Below are positions 16,737 through 27,866 of a stretch of DNA of 64,000 nt, piece by piece; positions within the stretch are counted from its first letter, which is position 1, and every line of letters starts with the position of its first letter. The translations under genes and the position numbers were made by a program. The DNA comes from Streptomyces sp. P9-A2 (GTDB lineage: Bacteria; Actinomycetota; Actinomycetes; Streptomycetales; Streptomycetaceae): the NCBI RefSeq assembly GCF_036634175.1, contig NZ_JAZIFX010000001.1, positions 3,286,001 to 3,350,000 of the forward strand, in the 5' to 3' direction. The notes beneath the pieces were generated by a model. That model saw only the letters and a list, made by a program, of their open reading frames with translations, was not told the origin of the DNA and made no database searches.

Positions 16737-17270
16737 ATGCGCACCGACCGCACCCCCTCTCCCAGCCACCCGGCCCCACCCGAGCCAGGGGGAACCTCAC
16801 ACCGCTTCCCCGAGCCCGTCGCCGCCGCCCTGCGCACCGCCGGCTGGCAACCGGGACGCTGGGACATCAAACAGGCCGAAGTCTGGGCCGACACCCTGCG
16901 CGACCACACCTCACCCGCAGGACACCGCCACACCGTCTTCCCCGCCGCCGTCGAGGCCTGGGCCGAATTCGGCGGACTCCACATCACCCCCACCACCCCC
17001 GGTCGCCAACTCGCCCCCGCCACCCTCCACCTCGACCCCCTCCACGGCCTCCACCTGGCCCGCACCCTCGGCGACCTCGGCCGCGCCCTCGACACCGACG
17101 TCTGCCCCCTCGGCGCCGACCCCGACACCCGCACCCTCGTCGCCATCGACACCGAAGGCCGCGTCTACGCCCTCGACCACACCGGCGACTGGTACCTCGG
17201 CCACCACATCGACCAGGGCCTCACCGCCCTCATCACCGGCACCGAACCCGCCCGCCTCACCGTGGGCTGA
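16737..17270 (+). CDS. SUKH-3 family immunity protein
   Basis: 177 residues from ATG 16737; no strong ribosome binding site, so the start is provisional. After a Pro/Ser-rich leader the SUKH-3 pattern is clear: ALRTAGWQPGRW (about 32-43), the FPAAVEAWAEFGGLHI segment, a strand with LHLDP, and the C-terminal GRVYALDHTGDWYLG with a following helix. SUKH proteins neutralise diverse toxin enzymes by direct binding. The upstream YwqJ-like deaminase is the likely partner. Confidence 0.85.
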   Translation: MRTDRTPSPSHPAPPEPGGTSHRFPEPVAAALRTAGWQPGRWDIKQAEVWADTLRDHTSPAGHRHTVFPAAVEAWAEFGGLHITPTTPGRQLAPATLHLDPLHGLHLARTLGDLGRALDTDVCPLGADPDTRTLVAIDTEGRVYALDHTGDWYLGHHIDQGLTALITGTEPARLTVG

Positions 17271-17273
17271 CCG

Positions 17274-17365
17274 CACACCGGACACCACACGCCGGACGCC
17301 ACACACCGGACACCCGGCCGGACACCGGATACCAGGCACCGGGCCGCAGGCGCCACCGGACACCA
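17274..17365. repeat. Short degenerate repeats of ACACCGGAC
   Basis: The gap between the convergent SUKH-3 and histidine kinase genes is built from imperfect copies of CACACCGGACACC-like units, at least six. No clean terminator hairpin is seen. It is low-complexity sequence of unknown role. Confidence 0.6.
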
Positions 17366-17414
17366 CGCCCTCCGGCCGCCCTGCCCACCACCCCGCCCCC
17401 GACACCCCCTACGC

Positions 17415-18734
17415 CTACGACGCCGGAATCACCGCCGACACCCGGAAACCCCCCGCATCCGTCGGCCCCGACACGAACACCCCACCCAGCGCCGACACCC
17501 GCTCCTTCATCCCCACCAGCCCGTTCCCACCCGACGGCAACCGCGCCGACGCCCCGGCCTCCGGCGGCGGCTCGTTCTCCACCTGCATCGCGATCTCCGA
17601 CACCCGATGCGCCAGCCGCACATACGCCTTCGCCCCCGGCGCGTGCTTGTGCACATTCGTCAGCGCCTCCTGCACCACCCGGTACGCCGTCGCCTCCACC
17701 TCCACCGCGTACGGCCGGTCCTCCCCCTCCACCGACAACACCACCACCATCCCCGCAGCCGCCGACTGCCCCACCAGCTCATCGATCTCCGACAGGCTCG
17801 GCCCCTCGCCCCCGGCCCCCCGAGCCTCGTCCACCGCCCGCGACGCCGCCGCGGCAGCCGCCGCACCCACCGCCGCCAACGGCACCGACGCCCCCGCGCC
17901 CCGCCCCGCGCCGTCCCCACCGGACCGCAGCACCCCGAGCATCTCCCGCAGCTCCGTCAACGCCTGCCGGCCCATGTCCCCCACCAGCGCGGCGTTCTTC
18001 ACCGCCTTCTCCGGGTCCTTCCGCGCCACCGCCTGCAACGCCGCCGCGTGCACCACCATCAGACTCACCCGATGCGCGACCACGTCATGCATCTCCCGCG
18101 CGATCCGCGTCCGCTCCTCACCCCGCGCCCACTCGGCCCGCTCCTCGGCCCGCTCGGCCAGCAACTGGAGCTCCCGCTCCAGACTGTCCGCCCGCTCCCG
18201 CAGACTCTCCATCAACCGCCGCCGCGCCCCCACGTACAGCCCCAGCAGCACCGGCGGCGCGGTGAGCCCCAACGACGTCGTGACCGACGCGAACGGAAGG
18301 AACCAGTCCCCCAGGTCCAACTCCCCCCGCACCATGTCCTGCCGCACCCGCACCAACGTCACGATGAACGTCCCCACCAACGACATCCCCGCCAGCGACG
18401 CGATGATCCGGCGCGGCAACTCCGACGCCGCCAGCGTGTACAGACCCACCAGGCCCATCAGGAAACCCATCTGGGCCGGTGTGATCGCGATCACCACCAG
18501 CACCACGGCGATCGGCCAGTGCCGCCGCACCAGCAGCACCGAACCCGCCAGCACCCCGAACACCACACCCGCGGCCACCGGGATCCCCGCGTCCCGCGCG
18601 AACGGAATCCCCTCCAGCCCGCACTCCAGCGCGGACACCACCGCAAGGCCCACATCCAGCACCGCACTGCGGCGCCTGTCCCACCACCACGGCCCGCCAC
18701 GGGCCGTCACATGGTCTTCCCCCGTCGTGGTCAT
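17415..18734 (-). CDS. Orphan sensor histidine kinase, NarL/HisKA_3 class
   Basis: 439 residues from ATG 18734; a GTG at 18710 has a better spaced GGGGGAA and may be the real start (431 residues). Four to five hydrophobic segments lie within about residues 25-185. A short coiled coil and the HisKA_3 dimerisation box follow (RTIARE-type REMHDVVAHRVSLM, with the phospho-acceptor His). The HATPase part has the N-box QEALTNVHKHA and G-box GGNGLVGMKERV. No response regulator lies next to it. The sensed signal is unknown; the small extracytoplasmic loops suggest a membrane-borne signal. Confidence 0.92.
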   Translation of the reverse strand: MTTTGEDHVTARGGPWWWDRRRSAVLDVGLAVVSALECGLEGIPFARDAGIPVAAGVVFGVLAGSVLLVRRHWPIAVVLVVIAITPAQMGFLMGLVGLYTLAASELPRRIIASLAGMSLVGTFIVTLVRVRQDMVRGELDLGDWFLPFASVTTSLGLTAPPVLLGLYVGARRRLMESLRERADSLERELQLLAERAEERAEWARGEERTRIAREMHDVVAHRVSLMVVHAAALQAVARKDPEKAVKNAALVGDMGRQALTELREMLGVLRSGGDGAGRGAGASVPLAAVGAAAAAAASRAVDEARGAGGEGPSLSEIDELVGQSAAAGMVVVLSVEGEDRPYAVEVEATAYRVVQEALTNVHKHAPGAKAYVRLAHRVSEIAMQVENEPPPEAGASARLPSGGNGLVGMKERVSALGGVFVSGPTDAGGFRVSAVIPAS

Positions 18735-18902
18735 GCCTCCCAGCCTACGGGCGCCCGGTGCCGGTTTTCCGGGGAGTTTCCCCGACCGACCCCCACCACG
18801 TTCCGTGACCCCTCAGCCGCGATACGCCCCGAAATCCCTCGAACTGCTGAACCGCACACCGTTCGACTCCGGAAGCAGGCATTCCGCCCGGACCGTATAC
18901 AT

Positions 18903-19769
18903 GTGACACACGCACCAGGCAAATACGCCGACTTCGACGGACTGCGGGAACAGGCGGTGGCGCTGCGGCGGGCGGGGCTGAGCCGACGCCAGATCCGCGA
19001 CCGCCTCCACGTCGACAACAACGACATCCTCAACCGCCTCCTGCAGGGCGAGCCGGCCCCCGAGTGGACGAAGCGCCCGAACGCCAAGGACGACCTGAGG
19101 GACAGGGCGAGAGAACTCCGACTCCAGGGCTGGACCTACGACCGGATCCAGGTGGAGCTGGGCTGTTCCAAGGGTTCGATCTCACTGTGGGTGAGGGACC
19201 TTCCGAAGCCGGAACAGCGGGATCCGTCGGAGCAGGCAAAGCTCGCGGCGCAGAAGAGGTGGGAACACGAGCTGGCGATGCGGGATGCCGTGCGCGAACA
19301 GACCAAGGCGAGTGCGCGGCAGGAGATCGGACCTCTCACGGACCGGGAGCTCTTCCTGCTCGGTGTAGGGCTCTACTGGGCCGAGGGGGCGAAGGACAAG
19401 GTCTACAGCCGCCGCGAGTTCGTCCTCTTCGTCAACAGCGACCCCGACATGATCAAAGTGTTCCTCGCCTGGCTCGACCTGCTCCAGGTGGAACGAGAGC
19501 GTCTGCGCTTCCGCTTGATGATCCACGAGTCCGCCGATGTGGCAGCTGCCGAGCAGTACTGGGCAACTCTCGTGGGCACGAGCACTGCCCGCTTCGGTAA
19601 GACGACGCTCAAGAAGCACAATCCCAAGACGGTCCGTAAGAACGTGGGCGAGCACTATCGCGGTTGCTTGGTGATCAGCGTCCTGCAGAGCGCGGATCTG
19701 TACCGACGGATCGAGGGCTGGTGGAACGGAATCGTCCTTGGCAGCTCGCCGGGCTCCGGTAAGGTCTGA
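18903..19769 (+). CDS. HTH protein with endonuclease-like C-terminal domain
   Basis: 288 residues from the GTG at 18903; no Shine-Dalgarno, but TATAC just upstream could be part of a promoter for a leaderless message. Two helix-turn-helix-like segments are seen: LREQAVALRRAGLSRRQIRDRL (about 11-32) and RARELRLQGWTYDRIQVELGCSKGSIS (about 65-91). The C-terminal half has ELFLLGVGLYWAEGAKDK and FVNSDPDMIKVFLAWLDLL, which recalls LAGLIDADG folds, but key acidic residues cannot be assigned by eye. Its codon usage is slightly less G/C-biased than its neighbours and it abuts tRNA-Gln, so horizontal acquisition is possible. Confidence 0.7.
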   Translation: MTHAPGKYADFDGLREQAVALRRAGLSRRQIRDRLHVDNNDILNRLLQGEPAPEWTKRPNAKDDLRDRARELRLQGWTYDRIQVELGCSKGSISLWVRDLPKPEQRDPSEQAKLAAQKRWEHELAMRDAVREQTKASARQEIGPLTDRELFLLGVGLYWAEGAKDKVYSRREFVLFVNSDPDMIKVFLAWLDLLQVERERLRFRLMIHESADVAAAEQYWATLVGTSTARFGKTTLKKHNPKTVRKNVGEHYRGCLVISVLQSADLYRRIEGWWNGIVLGSSPGSGKV

Positions 19770-19777
19770 TGCAGCGA

Positions 19778-19850
19778 TCCGCCGTAGTGTAATTGGCAGC
19801 ACGGCACCCTTTGGAGGTGTTCGGTCTAGGTTCGAGTCCTAGCGGCGGAG
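19778..19850 (+). tRNA. tRNA-Gln (anticodon TTG)
   Basis: 73 nt. The acceptor stem TCCGCCG / CGGCGGA, the D-arm with TAGTGTAATTGGCAGCA, a seven-base anticodon loop CTTTGGA reading TTG, and the T-arm CTAGG-TTCGAGT-CCTAG all fold. The CCA end is not encoded. It begins nine bases after the HTH gene and ends nine bases before a strong terminator. Confidence 0.97.
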
Positions 19851-19858
19851 CTGCCAAC

Positions 19859-19884
19859 GGGCCCCGACCTTCAGGTCGGGGCCC
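19859..19884 (+). terminator. Terminator after tRNA-Gln
   Basis: Perfect 11-bp stem GGGCCCCGACC / GGTCGGGGCCC with a TTCA loop, directly after the tRNA. Confidence 0.85.
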
Positions 19885-19959
19885 GCACTCATGCCCCCCC
19901 ACCACCACCCCGGTATCCTGCGGATGTCCCCTCCCCCCTTACAGCCGAAGGGCATCCTT

Positions 19960-21408
19960 GTGAGCGCCAATCGCCCGGCAGCCGTCGTCGTTCTCGCAGC
20001 GGGTGAGGGCACCCGTATGAAGTCGGCCACCCCGAAGGTCCTGCACGACCTCTGTGGCCGTTCCCTGGTGGGTCATGTGCTGGCCGCCTCCGGTGAGCTG
20101 GAGCCGGAGAACCTGGTCGTCGTGGTGGGGCACGCCCGCGAGCAGGTGGCCGCGCACCTCGCCGGCATCGCCCCCGACGCCCGTACCGCGGTGCAGGCGG
20201 AGCAGAACGGCACCGGGCACGCGGTGCGGATGGGGCTGGAGGAGCTGGGCGGTTCCGTGGACGGGACCGTGGTCGTGGTCTGTGGTGACACCCCGCTGCT
20301 GACCGGTGAGACACTGCGCCGGCTTTCGGCCACGCACTCCGCCGACGGCAATGCGGTGACGGTGCTGACGGCCGAGGTGCCGGACGCGACGGGGTACGGG
20401 CGGATCGTGCGCGACGAGGCCTCCGGAGCCGTCACCGCGATCGTGGAGCACAAGGACGCGACCGAGGAGCAGCGCGCGGTCCGGGAGATCAATTCGGGTG
20501 TGTTCGCGTTCGACGGCCGGTTGCTGGCGGACGCGCTGAAGCGGGTGCGGACGGACAACAGTCAGGGTGAGGAGTACCTCACCGATGTCCTCGGCATCCT
20601 GCGTGAGGCGGGGCACCGGGTGGGTGCGTCGGTGGCAGTCGACCACCGGGAGATCGCGGGGATCAACAACCGGGTGCAGTTGTCTCAGGCCAGGCGGATT
20701 CTCAACGACCGGTTGCTGACCGCCGCCATGCTCTCCGGGGTGACCGTGATCGATCCCGCCACGACGTGGGTGGACGTCTCGGTGACGTTCGAGCAGGACG
20801 TGGTGGTGCATCCGGGGACGCAGTTGCACGGGTCGACGCATCTGGCCGAGGGCTGTGCGGTGGGTCCGAACGCGCGGCTGACGGATACCCGGGTGGGTGC
20901 CGGGGCGCGGGTGGACAACACGGTGTCGGTGGGTGCCGAGATCGGGCCGGAGGCCACCGTGGGGCCGTACGCGTATCTGCGTCCGGGGACGCGGCTGGGG
21001 CGCAAGGGCAAGATCGGCACGTACGTGGAGACGAAGAACGCGTCGATCGGCGAGGGGTCGAAGGTTCCGCATCTGTCGTATGTGGGGGATGCGACGATCG
21101 GCGATTTCTCGAACATCGGTGCGGCGAGTGTGTTCGTGAATTACGACGGACAGGACAAACATCACACGTCGGTCGGGTCGCACTGCCGGACGGGTTCGGA
21201 CAACATGTTTGTGGCGCCTGTCACGGTCGGGGACGGCGCCTACACCGCTGCCGGTTCTGTGATCACGAAGGATGTGCCGCCCGGTTCGTTGGCTGTGGCC
21301 CGGGGGCAGCAGCGGAATATCGAGGGCTGGGTGGCTCGTAAGCGTCCGGGGAGTGCTGCCGCGAAGGCCGCGGAGGAGGCTGTCCGGGGGTCGGCCGAGG
21401 AGGGTTGA
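19960..21408 (+). CDS. glmU: Bifunctional GlmU: GlcN-1-P acetyltransferase / GlcNAc-1-P uridylyltransferase
   Basis: 482 residues from GTG 19960 (AAGGG eight bases upstream); longer in-frame starts lack protein-like sequence. It makes UDP-GlcNAc for peptidoglycan and mycothiol. The N-terminal uridylyltransferase has [18 protein letters not shown] and the QNGTGHAV and CGDTPLL motifs. The C-terminal half is a left-handed beta helix of hexapeptides ending in the acetyl-CoA region ([21 protein letters not shown]) with its catalytic His. It is followed by prs, as in other actinomycetes. Confidence 0.98.
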   Translation: MSANRPAAVVVLAAGEGTRMKSATPKVLHDLCGRSLVGHVLAASGELEPENLVVVVGHAREQVAAHLAGIAPDARTAVQAEQNGTGHAVRMGLEELGGSVDGTVVVVCGDTPLLTGETLRRLSATHSADGNAVTVLTAEVPDATGYGRIVRDEASGAVTAIVEHKDATEEQRAVREINSGVFAFDGRLLADALKRVRTDNSQGEEYLTDVLGILREAGHRVGASVAVDHREIAGINNRVQLSQARRILNDRLLTAAMLSGVTVIDPATTWVDVSVTFEQDVVVHPGTQLHGSTHLAEGCAVGPNARLTDTRVGAGARVDNTVSVGAEIGPEATVGPYAYLRPGTRLGRKGKIGTYVETKNASIGEGSKVPHLSYVGDATIGDFSNIGAASVFVNYDGQDKHHTSVGSHCRTGSDNMFVAPVTVGDGAYTAAGSVITKDVPPGSLAVARGQQRNIEGWVARKRPGSAAAKAAEEAVRGSAEEG

Positions 21409-21475
21409 CCGGAAAGCGGTGCGCCAGAGTCGTCGTATCGTGATAAGTGCACATCCGCATCCCGTCAGGTGAGAT

Positions 21476-21502
21476 GACCTCTCGTATGCCTTCTGAGAGG
21501 TC
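21476..21502 (+). promoter_or_regulatory. Hairpin in the glmU-prs gap
   Basis: Perfect 8-bp inverted repeat GACCTCTC / GAGAGGTC with an 11-nt loop, about 50 bases before the prs start. It may be a weak terminator for glmU or part of the prs leader. A promoter for prs probably lies nearby, but I cannot fix its boxes. Confidence 0.45.
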
Positions 21503-21552
21503 TCCCGCCTTCGAGCCGCGAGTTTCTGCGACACCTCTGAGGAGATAGTGCT

Positions 21553-22533
21553 GTGACCGGGATCAAGACGACCGGCCAGAAGAAGATGATGTTCTTCTCC
21601 GGCCGGGCCCACCCCGAGCTTGCCGAGGAGGTCGCCCACCTGCTGGGTGTGGGGGTCGTTCCGACCAAGGCCTTCGACTTCGCCAACGGCGAGATCTACG
21701 TGCGGTACGAGGAGTCGGCCCGAGGTGCCGACTGTTTCCTCATCCAGAGCCACACTGCGCCGATCAACAAGTGGATCATGGAGCAGCTGATCATGATCGA
21801 CGCGTTGAAGCGCGCGTCGGCGAGGTCGATCACTGTCATCGTGCCGTTCTACGGTTACGCGCGGCAGGACAAGAAGCACCGGGGGCGTGAACCGATTTCG
21901 GCGCGTCTGATCGCGGATCTGATGAAGACCGCGGGTGCGACCCGGGTGCTGACGGTGGATCTGCACACCGACCAGATCCAGGGTTTCTTCGACGGCCCGG
22001 TGGACCACCTGTTCGCGCTGCCGCTGCTGGCGGACTACGTGGGTGCGAAGGTGGACCGGGAGAAGCTGACGGTGGTGTCGCCGGACGCGGGCCGGGTGCG
22101 GGTGGCGGACCGTTGGTGCGACCGGCTGGGCGCGCCGCTGGCGATCGTGCACAAGCGGCGGGACAAGGACGTGGCGAATCGGGTCACGGTCCACGAGGTG
22201 GTCGGCGAGGTGAAGGGCCGTGTGTGCGTCCTGGTCGACGACATGATCGACACGGGTGGCACGATCTGCGCCGCGGCGGACGCGTTGTTCGCGCACGGTG
22301 CGGAGGACGTGATCGTGACGGCGACGCACGGTGTGCTGTCGGGTCCGGCGGCGGACCGGCTGAAGAACTCGCGGGTGAGTGAGTTCGTGTTCACGGACAC
22401 GCTGCCGACTCCGGGTGAACTCAGCCCCGGTCTGGACAAGATCACGGTGCTGTCGATCGCGCCGACGATCGCGAGTGCGGTGCGTGAGGTGTTCGAGGAC
22501 GGTTCGGTGACGAGCCTGTTCGACGAGCAGTAA
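21553..22533 (+). CDS. prs: Ribose-phosphate pyrophosphokinase (PRPP synthetase)
   Basis: 326 residues from GTG 21553, preceded by GAGGAGA. It makes PRPP from ribose 5-phosphate and ATP for nucleotide, His and Trp synthesis. Class I motifs are present: FANGEIYVRYEES, the catalytic loop YARQDKKHRGREPIS (conserved H and R), TVDLHTDQIQGFF, and the PRPP-binding loop VLVDDMIDTGGTI. It is located between glmU and rplY. Confidence 0.98.
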   Translation: MTGIKTTGQKKMMFFSGRAHPELAEEVAHLLGVGVVPTKAFDFANGEIYVRYEESARGADCFLIQSHTAPINKWIMEQLIMIDALKRASARSITVIVPFYGYARQDKKHRGREPISARLIADLMKTAGATRVLTVDLHTDQIQGFFDGPVDHLFALPLLADYVGAKVDREKLTVVSPDAGRVRVADRWCDRLGAPLAIVHKRRDKDVANRVTVHEVVGEVKGRVCVLVDDMIDTGGTICAAADALFAHGAEDVIVTATHGVLSGPAADRLKNSRVSEFVFTDTLPTPGELSPGLDKITVLSIAPTIASAVREVFEDGSVTSLFDEQ

Positions 22534-22579
22534 GGGTTCTGCTCCGGGTTCTCCCTGCGTCCCGGCTGATCGTTTTGGG

Positions 22580-22633
22580 TACGGCCTCCCTGTCCGAGTA
22601 GACTGCTCCAGTTGCTCGGCGAGGGAGGCCGTA
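22580..22633 (+). promoter_or_regulatory. rplY leader: 12-bp inverted repeat around a putative promoter
   Basis: TACGGCCTCCCT at 22580-22591 and AGGGAGGCCGTA at 22622-22633 are exact inverted repeats. A TAGACT -10 candidate lies between them at 22599-22604, with TTGGGT 18 bases upstream. The right arm can also pair imperfectly with GGAGTACGG (about 22648-22656), so two exclusive hairpins are possible in the 140-base leader. It may be prs termination, promoter control, or a ribosomal-protein leader. Confidence 0.5.
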
Positions 22634-22773
22634 CCGCTCCGTGAGGGGTGGAGTACGGCGGTCCGTTATCGACGCGCTCTTCGTAGCAGGCCGTTCGTGG
22701 CCGGGTGACTTTCCCCAAGCTCCATGGAGCGGGGGGTATCCCCAACGGTTTCTGACTTCGAGGAGTGGTGAGC

Positions 22774-23361
22774 ATGTCCGAGGTGAAGATTCACGCGGAG
22801 ACGCGCAGTGAGTTCGGCAAGGGCGCGGCGCGTCGTATCCGTCGCGACGGCAAGGTTCCGGGTGTGGTGTACGAGCACGGTATCGAGCCGCTGCACCTGA
22901 CGCTGCCGGGCCACGAGCTGCTGCTGGCGCTGCGTACGCCGAACGTGCTGATCGATCTGGTCATCGACGGTGAGGGCAGCCAGCTGGCGATCCCGAAGGC
23001 CGTGCAGCGTGACGCGATCAAGGGTTTCCTGGAGCACGTCGACCTGCTGATGGTGAAGCGGGGCGAGCGGGTCACCGTCGAGATCCACGTGACCGCCGAG
23101 GGTGAACTGGCTCCGGGCGGCAACCTGCTGGAGCACGTCATTCCGACGCTGCCGATCGAGGCCGAGGCGACGAACATCCCGGACGGCGTGAGCGTCTCGG
23201 TGCAGGGCCTGTCGGCCGGCGCCACGATTCTCGCCAAGGACCTGGTGCTGCCGGCCGGTGCGAAGCTGGCGGTGGACGAGGACACCGTGGTGCTGCAGGT
23301 GCTGGCCGCGCAGGCCGAGGAGGCCGCGGAGGGTGCCGAGGACGAGGCCGCCCAGGCCTGA
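22774..23361 (+). CDS. rplY: Ribosomal protein L25 / general stress protein Ctc
   Basis: 195 residues; ATG 22774 is chosen because GAGGAG is spaced correctly for it; GTG codons at 22765 and 22768 are too close to that site. The N-terminal L25 domain (EVKIHAETRSEFGKGAARRIR, binding 5S rRNA) is followed by the longer TL5/Ctc beta domain (about residues 95-180) and an acidic Ala/Glu tail. It lies upstream of pth, the common bacterial order. Confidence 0.97.
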   Translation: MSEVKIHAETRSEFGKGAARRIRRDGKVPGVVYEHGIEPLHLTLPGHELLLALRTPNVLIDLVIDGEGSQLAIPKAVQRDAIKGFLEHVDLLMVKRGERVTVEIHVTAEGELAPGGNLLEHVIPTLPIEAEATNIPDGVSVSVQGLSAGATILAKDLVLPAGAKLAVDEDTVVLQVLAAQAEEAAEGAEDEAAQA

Positions 23362-23472
23362 TCCTTCTCGTAGTCTTCCTACGCGTCGGCCGCTGTTCCC
23401 GTGCGGGGGCAGCGGCCGACGTGTGTACGGGGACGAGCACGGGACGTGGACGTGGACGAAGGAGACAGGGAC

Positions 23473-24069
23473 GTGACGACCGATGCGGCGGCTGTCTGGC
23501 TGATCGTGGGGCTGGGCAATCCGGGGCCGGAGTACGCCGGGAACCGGCACAACGTGGGGTTCATGGTGGCGGACCTGCTGGCGGAGCGGATCTCGGGCCG
23601 GTTCAAGCGGGCCGGGAAGGCTCAGGCGCAGGTGGTGGAGGGGCGGATCGGGCCGCCGGGTCCGGCCGGCCGACGGGTGATTCTGGCGAAGCCGACGTCG
23701 TTCATGAATCTGTCGGGCGGGCCGGTGAACGCGCTGCGGGAGTTCTACAAGGTTCCGGTGGCGCAGGTGGTGGCGGTCCATGACGAGCTGGACATCGACT
23801 ACGGGACGCTGCGGCTGAAGCTGGGGGGCGGGGACAACGGCCACAACGGGCTGAAGTCGATGACGAAGGCGTTCGGTCCGGACTATCACCGGGTGCGGTT
23901 CGGGATCGGGCGGCCGCCGGGGCGGATGCAGGTGGCGGACTACGTGCTGCGGGACTTCTCGTCGGCGGAGCGCAAAGAGCTGGACTATTGCGTGGACCGG
24001 GCGGCGGACGCGGTGGAGTGTCTGGTGATCGACGGTCTGGAGCGGGCGCAGGGGACGTACAACTCCTGA
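23473..24069 (+). CDS. pth: Peptidyl-tRNA hydrolase
   Basis: 198 residues from GTG 23473 (GGAGACAGGG upstream). It releases tRNA from peptidyl-tRNA dropped by ribosomes. Family motifs: [19 protein letters not shown] with the catalytic His, the [10 protein letters not shown] strand, [27 protein letters not shown] with catalytic Asp, and [10 protein letters not shown]. It probably shares a transcript with rplY (111-bp gap). Confidence 0.97.
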   Translation: MTTDAAAVWLIVGLGNPGPEYAGNRHNVGFMVADLLAERISGRFKRAGKAQAQVVEGRIGPPGPAGRRVILAKPTSFMNLSGGPVNALREFYKVPVAQVVAVHDELDIDYGTLRLKLGGGDNGHNGLKSMTKAFGPDYHRVRFGIGRPPGRMQVADYVLRDFSSAERKELDYCVDRAADAVECLVIDGLERAQGTYNS

Positions 24070-24098
24070 GGGGTGCACGGCTCGAGGGCTCCCGGCTC

Positions 24099-24154
24099 CT
24101 GGGTGTGCAGCCGGCCCTGAGTGTGCAGCCGGCCCCTGAGTGCGTAGCCGGCTC
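24099..24154. repeat. Three tandem 18-19-bp repeats
   Basis: Three imperfect copies of CTGAGTGTGCAGCCGGCC lie head to tail just after pth. They could allow slippage; no coding function is apparent in this 167-bp gap. Confidence 0.7.
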
Positions 24155-24236
24155 CTGAGGTGCGTACGTCTTTCGAGTGGGTGTGGATCCCTCACAGAGT
24201 TGACCGACCGCAAGGGCATGGCCAAGGATCTCGGCC

Positions 24237-24725
24237 ATGCCCTCAGCCGTCTCGTCCTCCCGGGGTTCGTCAGCCGCTCTGTGCTTCGGCCGGTTCACGG
24301 CGATGGGCGCGGTCACCGTGCTGATCCTGATCGCGGGTGTGTGGGCGTCGTGGGGCACGGCGCAGTACGTGATGCTGACGAAGGGGCGGGAGCGGGGCTC
24401 GGTCGCGGTGACGTCCTGTGCTGAGCACGCCTGCACGGGGGCGTACACGCCGGTGTCGCCCGGGTCGCAGCCGCGGGCGGAGGTCGTGCTGGAGAACAAC
24501 GCGGCCGTGACGAAGGGGCGGACGTACACCGTCGTCATGAAGCCGGGCGGGGCCGAGGGGGTCCGTTCCGGTCCCGCCGGGATTCTCTACGCGTGGGTGC
24601 CGATGGGCGGGGCGTTGATGCTGGCGTCGGTGGTGGTGGCGGGCGGGCTGCTGCGGACGCGGATGGCGTGGGTGATGGGGTTGTCGGGGGTGGCGCTGGT
24701 GACGGCGGCGTTCCTGGTGGTGTGA
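24237..24725 (+). CDS. Small membrane protein of unknown function
   Basis: 162 residues from ATG 24237 with AAGGAT seven bases upstream. One hydrophobic helix near the N-terminus (about 22-42) is followed by an extracytoplasmic segment of about 70 residues with two Cys (TSCAEHACTGAY, possible disulfide) and two C-terminal helices (about 115-160). No family recognised. It has a hairpin terminator after it and is convergent with ppc. Confidence 0.75.
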   Translation: MPSAVSSSRGSSAALCFGRFTAMGAVTVLILIAGVWASWGTAQYVMLTKGRERGSVAVTSCAEHACTGAYTPVSPGSQPRAEVVLENNAAVTKGRTYTVVMKPGGAEGVRSGPAGILYAWVPMGGALMLASVVVAGGLLRTRMAWVMGLSGVALVTAAFLVV

Positions 24726-24754
24726 GGCAGGACCCCCGCGGTTGTGGTGCGGAA

Positions 24755-24807
24755 CGACGAAGGGTGCCCCCCGGGCCGGAGTACGGCCGGGGGGCACCCT
24801 TTGTCGT
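24755..24807. terminator. Strong bidirectional terminator between convergent genes
   Basis: A hairpin of more than 16 bp (AGGGTGCCCCCCGGGCCG with CGGCCGGGGGGCACCCT, one bulge) flanked by ACGA / TTTGTCGT that extend the pairing. It lies between the membrane protein gene and ppc, which face each other. Confidence 0.85.
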
Positions 24808-24830
24808 GGGCGGCTTCTAGGGCGTGTTGG

Positions 24831-27572
<2,742 letters not shown>

Positions 27573-27745
27573 AGGTGCGGCTCCTTGCAGTGTGGAAGCT
27601 GGTCTGGAGGGCCCGGACGGCGTCTGTGGGCGGCTGGGCGCCGCATACGGGCCGGGTATCCGGGAAGTAGGTACTCAGAGCGGACCGCGCTGTCCGACCG
27701 GTTCCCAGGATAGGTGTCGGCCGGGAAGCGCGAGTTCGTGGGCTC

Positions 27746-27800
27746 TTGCCGCCGGGCCGCGCACTGCCATACTTACGATGCCGTAGGTTACGGTCCCGTA
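27746..27800 (+). promoter_or_regulatory. Desaturase promoter with two tandem palindromic operator candidates
   Basis: TTGCCG (27746) and CATACT (27768) are spaced 16 bp and could be -35/-10. Immediately downstream two 12-mers with the same dyad follow 15 bp apart: TACGATGCCGTA (27774-27785) and TACGGTCCCGTA (27789-27800). They overlap the expected transcription start, so binding would block transcription. The TetR protein encoded at the end of this operon is the obvious candidate. Confidence 0.55.
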
Positions 27801-27866
27801 GGAAACGCTGCTCGGTTCCGGCGGCCCGGCACCACCTTCACCCCTCATACCCCACAAGGGACACGC

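Noticed and set aside
17274..17365. Possible CRISPR-like array from repeated ACACCGGAC units
   Set aside because: Units are short, degenerate and contiguous, with no spacers and no cas genes.
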